Shown here: one piece after another, positions 1 to 13,535 of the stretch
Numbering within the stretch: the stretch's first letter is position 1
Layout: each line of letters starts with the position of its first letter
The notes under the pieces: model-generated
What the model saw: the letters and a program-made list of their open reading frames with translations, nothing else
Told to the model about the DNA's origin: nothing
Database searches by the model: none
Origin: Hetaerina americana
Lineage: Eukaryota; Arthropoda; Insecta; Odonata; Calopterygidae
DNA length: 64,000 bases
Assembly: GCA_022747635.1 (NCBI GenBank)
Contig: JAKTNV010000659.1
Location: forward strand, 1 to 64,000
Direction of reading: 5' to 3'
Program-made: the position numbers and the translations under genes

Positions 1-2079
1 TGAGAAAATGGTATCATTAAACGTATTTTTTGAAAGCATAAAGTTTTCCAGCCGCAGTCCCGGGATGAGAAATTTCGTGATTCAAGCGACTCGTTTTGTT
101 GTTCCGCCGAGGGTTTTTTAAAAAGACTGTTAGTTTTAATTGTAAATTTTGTGTTACTCTTTTCATTTTCAAACGGCAGTTATTGGGAAAATTTCGTATT
201 CAAAAGTATATCTATCAAACATAAAATTTTTCATCCGCAGTACCGGGATGAGAAATTTTGTGATTGAATTGTGGCGTTTAGTTTTAACCTCAGCGGTTTT
301 TTTGAAGCTTAAAATTCATTGAATGAATATTTGGTCGCCTTTCTTCCTTTCAAAGCACTCGCTATTATAAAAGTTTCGTTAATATACGTATTTTTTAAAC
401 ATAATAATTTTCCTCCGCAGTCCCGGGATGAGTAATTTCGCGAATCAATTTTCGTGTAAGTTTTTCTTCCAAGTGCTTTTTTAAAGGCTCTTCATTCATC
501 AAATGAAAATTTGTTCTTTCTTTACCTTTCCAAACGGTCGTTTTTGAGAAAATGGTATCATTTATACGTATTTCTTGCAAGCATAACGTTTTCCAGCCGC
601 AGTCCCAGGATGAGAAATTTCGTGATTCAAGCGACTCGTTTAGTTATTCCCCCGAGGGTTTTTTTGGAAGCCTGTTATTTTAATTGTAAATTTGTTTGAC
701 TCTTTTCATTTCCAAACGGCAGTTATTCAGAAAATTTTCGTATTCAAACTTATTTCTTGCAAACAAAATTTTTAATCCGCAGTACAGGGATGAGAAATTT
801 TGTGATTCAATTGTGGCGTTTAGTTTTACCTCAGCGGTTTTTTAAAGCTTAAATTTCATTGAATGAATATTTTGTTGCCTCTCTTCCTTTAAAGGCAGTC
901 GCTGTTATAAAAGTTTCGTTAATATACTTATTTTTTAAACATAATAATTTTCCTCCGCAGTCCCGGGATGAAAAATTTTCGCGAATCAATTCTTGTCTAA
1001 ATTTTTCTTCGAAGTGCTTTTATAAAAGCTTTTCATTCATCAAATGAAAATTTTTTCTCTCTATACCATTCAAAACGGTCGTTTTTGAGAAAATGGTATC
1101 ATTTATACGTATTTTTTGCAAGCATAAAGTTTTCCAGCCGCAGTCCCCGGGATGAGAAATTTCGTGATTCAAGCGACTCTTTTAGTTGTCCCCCCGAGGG
1201 TTTTTTATAAAGACTGTTAGTTTTAATTGTAAATTTGTGTTACTCTTTTCATTTCCAAACGGCAGTTATTGGGAAAACTTTCGTATTCAAAGGTATTTCT
1301 TGCAAACATAAAATTTTTCATCCGCAGTAACGGGATGAGAAATTTTGTGATTGAATTGTGGCGTTTAGTTTTTACCTCAGCGGTTTTTTAAATCTTAAAA
1401 TTCATTGAATGAATATTTGGTTCCCTCCCTTCCTTTCAAAGCAGTCGCTGTTATAAAATTTTCATTAATATACGTACTTTTTAAACATAATAATTTTCCT
1501 CCGCAGTCCCGGGATGAGAAATTTCGTAAATCAATTTTCGTGTAAGTTTTTCTTCCAAGTATTTTTCAAAAAGCTTTTCATTCATCAAATGAAAATTTGT
1601 TCTTTCTTTACCATTCAAAACGGTCGTTTTTGAGAAAATGGTATCATTTATACGTATTTCTTGCAAGCATAACGTTTTCCAGCCGCATTCCCGGGATGAG
1701 AAATTTCGTGATTCAAGCGACTCGTTTTGTTGTTCCCCCGAGGGTTTTTTTGAAAGCCTATTAGTTTTAACTGTAAATTTGTGTGACTCTTTTCACTTCC
1801 AAACGGCAGTTATTGAGAAAATTTTCGTATTCAATACGTATTTCTTGCAAACAAAATTTTCATCCGCAGTACCGGGATGAGAAATTTTGTGATTCAATTG
1901 TGGCGTTTAGTTTTTACCTCAGCGGTTTTTTAAAGCTTAAAATTCATTGAATGAATATTTTGTCGCCTCTCTTCCTTTAAAGGCAGTCGCTGTTATAAAA
2001 GTTTCGTTAATATACTTATTTTTTAAACATAATAATTTTCCTCCGCAGTCCCCGGGATGAAAAATTTCGCGAATCAATT
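1..2079 (+). repeat. Block copy, 9-trimer offset (partner 4,891-6,966)
   Basis: Units 1 to 4B match units 10 to 13B variant for variant, including the rare markers GTCCCAGGATG (units 2 and 11), TTGTCCCCCCGAGGG (3 and 12) and GCCGCATTCCC (4 and 13). The match ends within unit 4C, where CAATTCTTGTC replaces CAATTTTCGTG. The displacement is 4,888-4,890 bp; its drift comes from single-base run-length changes. Confidence 0.85.
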
Positions 2080-3245
2080 CTTGTCTAAATTTTTCTTCCA
2101 AGTGCTTTTTTAAAAGCTATTCATTCATCAAATGAAAATTTGTTCTTTCTTTACCATTCAAAACGGTCGTTTTTGAGAGAAATGGTATCATTAAACGTAT
2201 TTTTTGAAAGCATAAAGTTTTCCAGCCGCAGTCCCGGGATGAGAAATTTCGTGATTCAAGCGACTCGTTTTGTTGTTCCGCCGAGGGTTTTTTAAAAAGA
2301 CTGTTAGTTTTAATTGTAAATTTGTGTTACTCTTTTCATTTTCAAACGGCAGTTATTGGGAAAACTTTCGTATTCAAAAGTATATCTATCAAACATAAAA
2401 TTTTTCATCCGCAGTACCGTGATGAGAAATTTTGTGATTGAATTGTGGCGTTTAGTTTTAACCTCAGCGGTTTTTTTGAAGCTTAAAATTCATTGAATGA
2501 ATATTTGGTCGCCTTTCTTCCTTTCAAAGCACTCGCTATTATTAAAATTTCGTTAATATACGTATTTTTTAAACATAATAATTTTCCTCCGCAGTCCCGG
2601 ATGAGTAATTTCGCGAATCAATTTTCGTGTAAGTTTTTCTTCCAAGTGCTTTTTTAAAGGCTCTTCATTCATCAAATGAAAATTTGTTCCATTCTTTACC
2701 TTTCCAAACGGTCGTTTTTGAGAAAATGGTATCATTTATACGAATTTCTTGCAAGCATAACGTTTTCCAGCCGCAGTCCCGGGATGAGAAATTTCGTGAT
2801 TCAAGCGACTCGTTTTGTTGTTCCCCCGAGGGTTTTTTTGAAAGCCTATTAGTTTTAACTGTAAATTTGTGTGACTCTTTTCACTTCCAAACGGCAGTTA
2901 TTGAGAAAATTTTCGTATTCATACGTATTTCTTGCAAACGAAATTTTCATCCGCAGTACCGGGATGAGAAATTTTTGTGATTCAACTGTGGCGTTTAGTT
3001 TTTACCTCAGCGGTTTTTTAAAGCTTAAATTCATTGAATGAATATTTGGTCGCCTCTCTTCCTTTAAGGGCAGTCGCTGATATGAAAGTTTCGTTTATAT
3101 ACTTATTTTTTAAACGTAATAATTTTCCTCCGCAGTCTCGGGATGAAAAATATCGCGAATCAATTTTCGTGTTTTTCTTCCAAGTGCTTTTTTAAAAGCT
3201 TTTCATTCATCAAATGAAAATTTGGTCTTTCTTTACCATTCAAAA

Positions 3246-3252
3246 CCCCCCC
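3246..3252 (+). repeat. C7 tract replacing the usual CGGTCG (example)
   Basis: In C monomers that precede an a-type trimer, the usual AAAACGGTCGTTTTTGAG is replaced by AAAA, seven C, TTTTTCAG. The same C7 tract is at 22,218, 24,929, 27,099, 37,380, 40,091, 42,261, 44,972, 47,144, 49,316 and 53,111, eleven in all. Every copy reads as exactly seven C. It marks a single ancestral allele. Confidence 0.9.
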
Positions 3253-4890
3253 TTTTTCAGAAAATGGTATCATTTATACGTATTTTTTGAAAGCATAAAG
3301 TTTTCCAGCCGCAGTCCCATGATGAGAAATTTCGTGATTCAAGCGACTCGTTTTGTTGTTCCCCCCGAGGGTTTTTTAAAAAGACTGTTAGTTTTAAATG
3401 TAAATTTGTGTTACTCTTTTCATTTCCAAACGGCAGTTATTGGGAAAACTTTCGTATTCAAAAGTATTTCTATCAAACATAAAATTTTTCATCCGCAGTA
3501 CCGGGATAAGAAATTTTGTGATTGAATTGTGGCGTTTAGTTTTAAACTCAGCGGTTTTTTTGAAGCTTAAAATTCATTGAATGAATATTTGGTCGCCTTT
3601 CTTCCTTTCAAAGCACTCGCTATTATAAAAGTTTCGTTAATATACGTATTTTTTAAACATAATAATTTTCCTCCGCAGTCCCGGGATGAGTAATTTCGCG
3701 AATCAATTTTCGTGTAGGTTTTTCTTCCAAGTGCTTTTTAAAAGGCTCTTCATTCATCAAATGAAAATTTGTTCCTTTCTTTACCTTTCAAAACGGTCGT
3801 TTTTGAGAAAATGGTATCATTTATACGTATTTCTTGCAAGCATAACGTTTTCCAGCCGCAGTCCCGGGATGAGAAATTTCGTGATTCAAGCGACTCCTTT
3901 AGTTGTTCCCCCCGAGGGTTTGTTAAAAAGACTGTTAGTTTTAATTGTAAATTTGTGTGACTCTTTTCATTTCCAAACGGCAGTTATTGGGAAAATTTTC
4001 GTATTCATAGGTTTTTCTTCCAAAACAAAATTTTTCATCCCGCAGTACCGGGATGAGAAATTTTGTGATTCAATTCTGGCGTTTAGTTTTTACCCTCAGC
4101 GGTTTTTAAAGTTTAAAATTCATTGAATGAATATTTTGTCGCCTCTATTCCTTTAAAGGCAGTCGCTGTTATAAAAGTTTCGTTAATATACTTATTTTTT
4201 AAACATAATAATTTTCCTCCGCAGTCCCGGGATTAAAAATTTCGCGAATCAATTCTTGTCTAAATTTTTCTTCCAAGTGCTTTTTTAAAAGCTTTTCATT
4301 CATCAAATGAAAATTTGTTCTTTCTTTACCATTCAAAACGGTCGTTTTTGAGATAATGGTATCATTTATACGTATTTTTTGCAAGTATTAAGTTTTCCAG
4401 CCGCAGTCCCGGGATGAGAAATTTCGTGATTCAAGCGACTCGTTTAGTTGTTCCCCCGAGGGTTTGTTAAAAAGACTTAGTTTTAATTGTAAATTTGTGT
4501 GACTCTTCTCATTTCCAAACGGCAGTTATTGGGAAAATTTTCGTATTCATACGTTTTTCTTGCAAACAAAATTTTTCATCCGCAGTACCGGGATGAGAAA
4601 TTTTGTGATTCAATTGTGGCGTTTAGTTTTTACCTCAGCGGTTTTTTAAAGCTTAAAATTCATTGAATGAATATTTTTGTCGCCTCTCTTCCTTTAAAAG
4701 GCAGTCGCTGTTATAAAAGTTTCGTTAACATACTTATTTTTTAAACATAATAATTTTCCTCCACAGTCCCGGGATGAAAAATTTCGCGAATCAATTCTTG
4801 TCTAAATTTTTCTTCCAAGTGCTTTTTTAAAAGCTTTTCATTCATCAAATAAAAATTTGTTCTTTCTTTACCATTCAAAACGGTCGTTTT

Positions 4891-6966
4891 TGAGAAAATG
4901 GTATCATTAAACGTATTTTTTGAAAGCATAAAGTTTTCCAGCCGCAGTCCCGGGATGAGAAATTTCGTGATTCAAGCGACTCGTTTTGTTGTTCCGCCGA
5001 GGGTTTTTTAAAAAGACTGTTAGTTTTAATTGTAAATTTGTGTTACTCTTTTCATTTTCAAACGGCAGTTATTGGGAAAATTTCGTATTCAAAAGTATAT
5101 CTATCAAACATAAAATTTTTCATCCGCAGTACCGGGATGAGAAATTTTGTGATTGAATTGTGGCGTTTAGTTTTAACCTCAGCGGTTTTTTTGAAGCTTA
5201 AAATTCATTGAATGAATATTTGGTCGCCTTTCTTCCTTTCAAAGCACTCGCTATTATAAAAGTTTCGTTAATATACGTATTTTTTAAACATAATAATTTT
5301 CCTCCGCAGTCCCGGGATGAGTAATTTCGCGAATCAATTTTCGTGTAAGTTTTTCTTCCAAGTGCTTTTTTAAAGGCTCTTCATTCATCAAATGAAAATT
5401 TGTTCTTTCTTTTACCTTTCCAAACGGTCGTTTTTGAGAAAATGGTATCATTTATACGTATTTCTTGCAAGCATAACGTTTTCCAGCGCAGTCCCAGGAT
5501 GAGAAATTTCGTGATTCAAGCGACTCGTTTAGTTATTCCCCCGAGGGTTTTTTTGGAAGCCTGTTATTTTAATTGTAAATTTGTTTGACTCTTTTCATTT
5601 CCAAACGGCAGTTATTCAGAAAATTTTCGTATTCAAACTTATTTCTTGCAAACAAAATTTTTAATCCGCAGTACAGGGATGAGAAATTTTGTGATTCAAT
5701 TGTGGCGTTTAGTTTTACCTCAGCGGTTTTTTTAAAGCTTAAATTTCATTGAATGAATATTTTGTTGCCTCTCTTCCTTTAAAGGCAGTCGCTGTTATAA
5801 AAGTTTCGTTAATATACTTATTTTTTAAACATAATAATTTTCCTCCGCAGTCCCGGGATGAAAAATTTCGCGAATCAATTCTTGTCTAAATTTTTCTTCG
5901 AAGTGCTTTTATAAAAGCTTTTCATTCATCAAATGAAAATTTTTTCTCTCTATACCATTCAAAACGGTCGTTTTTGAGAAAATGGTATCATTTATACGTA
6001 TTTTTTGCAAGCATAAAGTTTTCCAGCCGCAGTCCCGGGATGAGAAATTTCGTGATTCAAGCGACTCTTTTAGTTGTCCCCCCGAGGGTTTTTTATAAAG
6101 ACTGTTAGTTTTAATTGTAAATTTGTGTTACTCTTTTCATTTCCAAACGGCAGTTATTGGGAAAACTTTCGTATTCAAAGGTATTTCTTGCAAACATAAA
6201 ATTTTTCATCCGCAGTAACGGGATGAGAAATTTTGTGATTGAATTGTGGCGTTTAGTTTTTACCTCAGCGGTTTTTTAAATCTTAAAATTCATTGAATGA
6301 ATATTTGGTTCCCTCCCTTCCTTTCAAAGCAGTCGCTGTTATAAAATTTTCATTAATATACGTACTTTTTAAACATAATAATTTTCCTCCGCAGTCCCGG
6401 GATGAGAAATTTCGTAAATCAATTTTCGTGTAAGTTTTTCTTCCAAGTATTTTTCAAAAAGCTTTTCATTCATCAAATGAAAATTTGTTCTTTCTTTACC
6501 ATTCAAAACGGTCGTTTTTGAGAAAATGGTATCATTTATACGTATTTCTTGCAAGCATAACGTTTTCCAGCCGCATTCCCGGGATGAGAAATTTCGTGAT
6601 TCAAGCGACTCGTTTTGTTGTTCCCCCGAGGGTTTTTTTGAAAGCCTATTAGTTTTAACTGTAAATTTGTGTGACTCTTTTCACTTCCAAACGGCAGTTA
6701 TTGAGAAAATTTTCGTATTCATACGTATTTCTTGCAAACAAAATTTTCATCCGCAGTACCGGGATGAGAAATTTTGTGATTCAATTGTGGCGTTTAGTTT
6801 TTACCTCAGCGGTTTTTTAAAGCTTAAAATTCATTGAATGAATATTTTGTCGCCTCTCTTCCTTTAAAGGCAGTCGCTGTTATAAAAGTTTCGTTAATAT
6901 ACTTATTTTTTAAACATAATAATTTTCCTCCGCAGTCCCGGGATGAAAAATTTCGCGAATCAATTT
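4891..6966 (+). repeat. Block copy, 9-trimer offset (partner 1-2,079)
   Basis: This is the partner of the first 2.08 kb of the window and carries the same succession of rare A-monomer markers. It continues to the right as part of the larger block that recurs near 54.8-63.8 kb, so it is probably the better reference for this variant series than 1-2,079. Confidence 0.85.
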
Positions 6967-8139
6967 TCGTGTTTTTCTTCCATGTGCTTTTTTAAAAGCT
7001 TTTCATTCATCAAATGAAAATTTGGTCTTTCTTTACCATTCAAAACGCACGTTTTTGAGAAAATGGTATCATTTATACGTATTTTATGAAAGCATAAAGT
7101 TTTCCAGCCGCAGTCCCATGATGAGAAATTTCGTGATTCAAGCGACTCGTTTTGTTGTTCCCCCGAGGGTTTTTTAAAAAGACTGTTAGTTTTAATTGTA
7201 AATTTGTGTTACTCTTTTCATTTCCAAACGGCAGTTATTGGGAAAACTTTCGTATTCAAAAGTATTTCTATCAAACATAAAATTTTTCATCCGCAGTACC
7301 GGGATGAGAAATTTTGTGATTAAATTTTTGGCGTTTAGTTTTATACTCAGCGGTTTTTTTGAAGCTTAAAATTCATTGAATGAATATTTGGTCGCCTTTC
7401 TTCCTTTCAAAGCACTCGCTATTATAAAAGTTTCGTTAATATACATATTTTTTAAACATAATAATTTTCCTCCGCAGTCCCGGGATGAGTAATTTCGCGA
7501 ATCAATTTTCGTGTAGGTTTTTCTTCCAAGTGCTTTTTAAAAGGCTCTTCATTCATCAAATGAAAATTTGTTCTTTCTTTACCTTTCAAAACGGTCGTTT
7601 TTGAGAAAATGGTATCATTTATACGTATTTCTTGCAAGCATAACGTTTTCCAGCAGCAGTCCCGGGATGAGAAATTTCGTGATTCAAGCGACTCGTTTAG
7701 TTGTTCCCCCGAGGGTTTTTTTGGAAGCCTGTTAGTTTTATTTGTAAATTTGTGTTACTCTTTTCATTTCCAAACGGCAGTTATTGGGAAAACTTTCGTA
7801 TTCAAAAGTATTTCTATCAAACACAAAATTTTTCATCCGCAGTACCGGGATGAGAAATTTTGTGATTGAATTGTGGCGTTTAGTTTTACCTTAGCGGTTT
7901 TTTTGAAGCTTAAAATTCATTGAATGAATATTTGGTCGCCTTTCTTCCTTTCAAAGCACTCGCTATTATAAAAGTTTCGTTAATATACGTATTTTTTAAA
8001 CATATTAATTTTCCTCCGCAGTCCCGGGATTAAAAATTTCGCGAATCAATTCTTGTCTAAATTTTTCTTCCAAGTGCTTTTTTAAAAGCTTTTCATTCAT
8101 CAAATGAAAATTTGTTCTTTCTTTACCATTCAAAACGGT

Positions 8140-8410
8140 CGTTTTTGAGATAATTGTATCATTTTTACGTATTTTTTGCAAGCATAAAACTTTCCAGCCG
8201 CAGTCCCTGGATGAGAAATTTCGTGATTCAAGCGACTCGTTTAGTTGTTCCCCCGAGGGTTTTTTAAAAAGACTGTTAGTTTTAATTGTAAATTTGTGAC
8301 TCTTTTAATTTCCAAACGGCAGTTATTGGGAAAATTTTCGTATTTATACGTTTTTCTTGCAAACAAAATTTTTCATCCGCAGTACCGGGTTGAGAAATTT
8401 TGTGAATTAA
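8140..8410 (+). repeat. Second diverged segment (unit 15C-16), also at ~57,999-58,269
   Basis: Private variants cluster here: GAGATAATTG, GCATAAAACTTTCC, GTCCCTGGATG, AAATTTGTGACTC (two bases short), TATTTATACG, CCGGGTTGAG and GTGAATTAATTG. All recur in the distant partner, so they predate the 92-trimer duplication. Confidence 0.8.
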
Positions 8411-11400
8411 TTGTGGCGTTTAGTTTTTACCTCAGCGGTTTTTTAAATCTTAAAATTCATTGAATGAATATTTGGTTGCCTCCCTTCCTTTCAAAGCAGT
8501 CGCTGTAATAAAAGTTTCGTTAATATACGTACTTTTTAAACATAATAATTTTCCTCCGCAGTCCCGGGATGAGAAATTTCGTGAATCAATTTTCGTGTAA
8601 GTTTTTCTTCCAAGTATTTTTCTAAAAGCTTTTCATTCATCAAATGAAAATTTGGTCTTTCTTTACCATTCAAAACGCACGTTTTTGAGAAAATGGTATC
8701 ATTTATACGTATTTCTTGCAAGCATAATATTTTCCAGCCGCAGTCCCGGGATGAGAAATTTCTTGATTCAAGCGACTCGTTTCGTTGTTCCCCCGAAGGT
8801 TTTTTTGAAAGCCTATTAGTTTTAACTGTAAATTTGTGTGACTCTTTTCATTTCCCAACGGCAGTTATTAGGAAAATTTTCGTATTCAAAAGTATTTCTA
8901 TCAAACATAAAATTTTTCATCCGCAGTACCGGGATGAGAAATTTTGTGATTGAATTGTGGCGTTTAGTTTTAACCTCAGCGGTTTTTTTGAAGCTTAAAA
9001 TTCATTGAATGAATATTTGGTCGCCTTTCTTCCTTTCAAAGCACTCGCTATTATAAAAGTTTCGTTAATATACGTATTTTTTAAACATAATAATTTTCCT
9101 CCGCAGTCCCGGGATGAGTAATTTCGCGAATCAATTTTCGTGTAAGTTTTTCTTCCAAGTGCTTTTTTAAAGGCTCTTCATTCATCAAATGAAAATTTGT
9201 TCCTTTCTTTACCTTTCAAAACGGTCGTTTTTGAGAAAATGGTATCATTTATACGTATTTCTTGCAAGCATAACGTTTTCCAGCCGCAGTCCCGGGATGA
9301 GAAATTTCGTGATTCAAGCGACTCGTTTAGTTGTTCCCCCGAGGGTTTTTTATAAAGACTGTTAGTTTTAATTGTAAATTTGTGTTACTCTTTTCATTTC
9401 CAAACGGCAGTTATTGGGAAAACTTTCGTATTCAAAGGTATTTCTTGCAAACATAAAATTTTTCATCCGCAGTAACGGGATGAGAAATTTTGTGATTGAA
9501 TTGTGGCGTTTAGTTTTTACCTCAGCGGTTTTTTAAATCTTAAAATTCATTGAATGAATATTTGGTTGCCTCCCTTCCTTTCAAAGCAGTCGCTGTTATA
9601 AAAGTTTCGTTAATATACGTACTTTTTAAACATAATAATTTTCCTCCGCAGTCCCGGGATGAGAAATTTCGTGAATCAATTTTCGTGTATGTTTTTCTTC
9701 CAAGTATTTTTCTAAAAGCTTTTCATTCATCAAATGAAAATTTGTTCTTTCTTTACCATTCAAAACGGTCGTTTTTGAGAAAATGGTATCATTTATACGT
9801 ATTTCTTGCAAGCATTACGTTTTCCAGCCGCAGTCCCGGGATGAGAAATTTCGTGATTCAAGCGACTCGTTTCGTTGTTCCCCCGAGGGTTTTTTTGAAA
9901 GCCTATTAGTTTTAACTGTAAATTTGTGTGACTCTTTTCACTTCCAAACGGCAGTTATTGAGAAAATTTTCGTATTCATACGTATTTCTTGCAAACAAAA
10001 TTTTCATCCCCAGTACCGGGATGAGAAATTTTGTGATTCAATTGTGGCGTTTAGTTTTTACCTCAGCGGTTTTTTAAAGCTTAAAATTCATTGAATGAAT
10101 ATTTGGTCGCCTCTCTTCCTTTAAGGGCAGTCGCTGATATGAAAGTTTCGTTTATATACTTATTTTTTAAACATAATAATTTTCCTCCGCAGTCTCGGGA
10201 TGAAAAATATCGCGAATCAATTTTCGTGTTTTTCTTCCAAGTGCTTTTTTAAAAGCTTTTCATTCATCAAATGAAAATTTGGTCTTTCTTTACCATTCAA
10301 AACGCACGTTTTTGAGAAAATGGTATCATTTATACGTATTTCTTGCAAGCATAACGTTTTCCAGCCGCAGTCCCGGGATGAGAAATTTCGTGATTCAAGC
10401 GACTCGTTTTGTTGTTCCTCCGAGGGTTTTTTAAAAAGACTGTTAGTTTTAATTGTAAATTTGTGTTACTCTTTTCATTTCCAAACGGCAGTTATTGGGA
10501 AAACTTTCGTATTCAAAAGTATTTCTATCAAACATAAAATTTTTCATCCGCAGTACCGGGATGAGAAATTTTGTGATTGAATTGTGGCGTTTAGTTTTAA
10601 ACTCAGCGGTTTTTTTGAAGCTTAAAATTCATTGAATGAATATTTGGTCGCCTTTCTTCCTTTCAAAGCACTCGCTATTTTAAAAGTTTCGTTAATATAC
10701 GTATTTTTTAAACATAATAATTTTCCTCCGCAGTCCCGGGATGAGTAATTTCGCGAACCAATTTTCGTGTAGGTTTTTCTTCCAAGTGCTTTTTAAAAGG
10801 CTCTTCATTCATCAAATGAAAATTTGTTCCTTTCTTTACCTTTCAAAACGGTCGTTTTTGAGAAAATGGTATCATTTATACGTATTTCTTGCTAGCATAA
10901 CGTTTTCCAGCCGCAGTCCCGGGATGAGAAATTTCGTGATCCAAGCGACTCGTTTAGTTGTTCCCCCGAGGGTTTTTTTGGAAGCCTGTTAGTTTTAACT
11001 GTAAATTTGTGTGACTCTTTTCATTTCCCAACGGCAGTTATTGGGAAAATTTTCGTATTCATACGTTTTTCTTGCAAACAAAATTTTTCATCCGCAGTAC
11101 CGGGATGAGAAATTTTGTGATTCAATTGTGGCGTTTAGTTTTTACCTCAGCGGTTTTTTAAAGTTTTAAATTCATTGAATGAATATTTTGTCGCCTCTCT
11201 TCCTTTTAAGACAGTCGCTGTTATAAAAGTTTCGTTAATATACTTATTTTTTAAACATAATAAGTTTCCTCCGCAGTCCCGGGATGAAAAATTTCGCGAA
11301 TCAATTCTTGTCTAAATTTTTCTTCGAAGTGCTTTTTTAAAAGCTTTTCATTCATCAAATGAAAATTTGTTCTTTCTTTACCATTCAAAACGGTCGTTTT

Positions 11401-13514
11401 TGAGATAATGGTATCATTTTTACGTATTTTTTGCAAGCATTAAGTTTTCCAGCCGCAGTCCCGGGATGAGAAATTTCGTGATTCAAGCGACTCGTTTAGT
11501 TGTTCCCCCGAGGGTTTTTTAAAAAGACTGTTAGTTTTAATTGTAAATTTGTGTGACTCTTTTCATTTCCAAACGGCAGTTATTGGGAAAATTTTCGTAT
11601 TCATACGTTTTTCTTGCAAACAAAATTTTTCATCCGCAGTATCGGGATGAGAAATTTTGTGATTCAATTGTGGCGTTTAGTTTTTACCTCAGCGGTTTTT
11701 TAAAGCTAAAAATTCATTGAATGAATATTTTGTCGCCTCTCTTCCTTTAAAGGCAGTCGCTGTTATAAAAGTTTCGTTAATATACTTATTTTTTAAACAT
11801 AATAATTTTCCTCCGCAGTCCCGGAATGAAAAATTTCGCGAATCAATTCTTGTCTAAATTTTTCTTCCAAGTGCTTTTTTAAAAGCTTTTCATTCATCAA
11901 ATAAAAATTTGTTCTTTTTTACCATTCAAAACGGTCATTTTTGAGAAAATGTAATCATTAAACGTATTTTTTGAAAGCATTAAGTTTTCCAGCCGCAGTC
12001 CCGGGATGAGAAATTTCGTGATTCAAGCGACTCGTTTTGTTGTTCCCCCGAGGGTTTTTTAAAAAGACTGTTAGTTTTAATTGTAAATTTGTGTTACTCT
12101 TTTCATTTCCAAACGGCAGTTATTGGGAAAACTTTCGTATTCAAAAGTATTTCTATCAAACATAAAATTTTTCATCCGCAGTACCGGGATGAGAAATTTT
12201 GTGATTGAATTGTGGCGTTTAGTTTTAACCTCAGCGGTTTTTTTGAAGCTTAAAATTCATTGAATGAATATTTGGTCGCCTTTCTTCCTTTCAAAGCACT
12301 CGCTATTATAAAAGTTTCGTTAATATACGTATTTTTTAAACATAATAATTTTCCTCCGCAGTTCAGGGATGAGTAAATACGCGAATCAATTTTCGTGTAA
12401 GTTTTTCTTCCAAGTGCTTTTTTAAAGGCTCTTCATTCATCAAATGAAAATTTGTTCCTTTCTTTACCTTTCAAAACGGTCGTTTTTGAGAAAATGGTAT
12501 CATTTATACGTATTTCTTGCAAGCATAACGTTTTCCAGCCGCAGTCCCGGGATGAGAAATTTCGTGATTCAAGCGACTCGTTTAGTTGTTCCCCCGAGTG
12601 TTTTTTAAAAAGACTGTTAGTTTTAATTGTAAATTTGTGTGACTCTTTTCATTTCCAAACGGCAGTTATTGGGAAAATTTTCGTATTCATACGTTTTTCT
12701 TGCAAACAAAATTTTTCATCCACAGTACCGGGATGAGAAATTTTGTGATTGAAATGTGGCGTTTAGTTTTTACCTCAGCGGTTTTTTAAATCTTAAAATT
12801 CATTGAATGAATATTTGGTTTCCTCCCTTCCTTTCAAAGCAGTCGCTGTTATAAAAGTTTCGTTAATATACGTACTTTTTAAACATATTAATTTTCCTCC
12901 GCAGTCCCGGGATGAGAAATTTCGTGAATCAATTTTCGTGTAAGTTTTTCTTCCAAGTATTTTTCTAAAAGCTTTTCATTCATCAAATGAAAATTTGTTC
13001 TTTCTTTACCATTCAAAACGGTCGTTTTTGAGAAAATGGTATCATTTATACGTATTTCTTGCAAGCATAATATTTTCCAGCCGCAGTCCCGGGATGAGAA
13101 ATGTCTTGATTCAAGCGACTCGTTTCGTTGTTCCCCCGAAGGTTTTTTTGAAAGCCTATTAGTTTTAACTGTAAATTTGTGTGACTCTTTTCATTTCCCA
13201 ACGGCAGTTATTGGGAAAATTTTCGTATTCATACGTTTTTCTTGCAAACAAAATTTTTCATCCGCAGTACCGGGATGAGAAATTTTGTGATTCAATTGTG
13301 GCGTTTAGTTTTTACCTCAGCGGTTTTTTAAAGTTTAAAATTCATTGAATGAATATTTTGTCGCCTCTCTTCCTTTAAAGGCAGTCGCTGTTATAAAAGT
13401 TTCGTTAATATACTTATTTTTTAAACATAATAATTTTCCTCCGCAGTCCCGGGATTAAAAATTTCGCGAATCAATTCTTGTCTAAATTTTTCTTCCAAGT
13501 GCTTTTTTAAAAGC

Positions 13515-13535
13515 TTTTCATTCATCAAATGAAAA
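13515..13535. repeat. 21-bp dyad in monomer C (8-bp arms, 5-nt loop)
   Basis: The arms TTTTCATT and AATGAAAA flank CATCA. This form occurs in the C alleles with AAAAGCTTTT upstream. C alleles with GGCTCTTCATT keep only 6-bp arms. The element recurs once per trimer and lies in an interval where variant blocks join (see 20,014-20,035). Confidence 0.8.

Larger units (their letters stand above)
1..5800. other. Zone rich in single-base run-length changes (probable consensus errors)
   Basis: Homopolymers here differ by one base from other copies: T4 for T3 at 147-150 and 976-979, C4 for C3 at 1145-1148 and 2050-2053, C6 for C5 at 3361-3366 and 3908-3913, C3 for C2 at 4039-4041, T5 for T4 at 4674-4678, A4 for A3 at 4696-4699, T4 for T3 at 5410-5413, and a missing C near 5486. 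The matching trimers at 48-56 kb lack nearly all of them. After about 5.8 kb such changes become rare. Confidence 0.7.
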
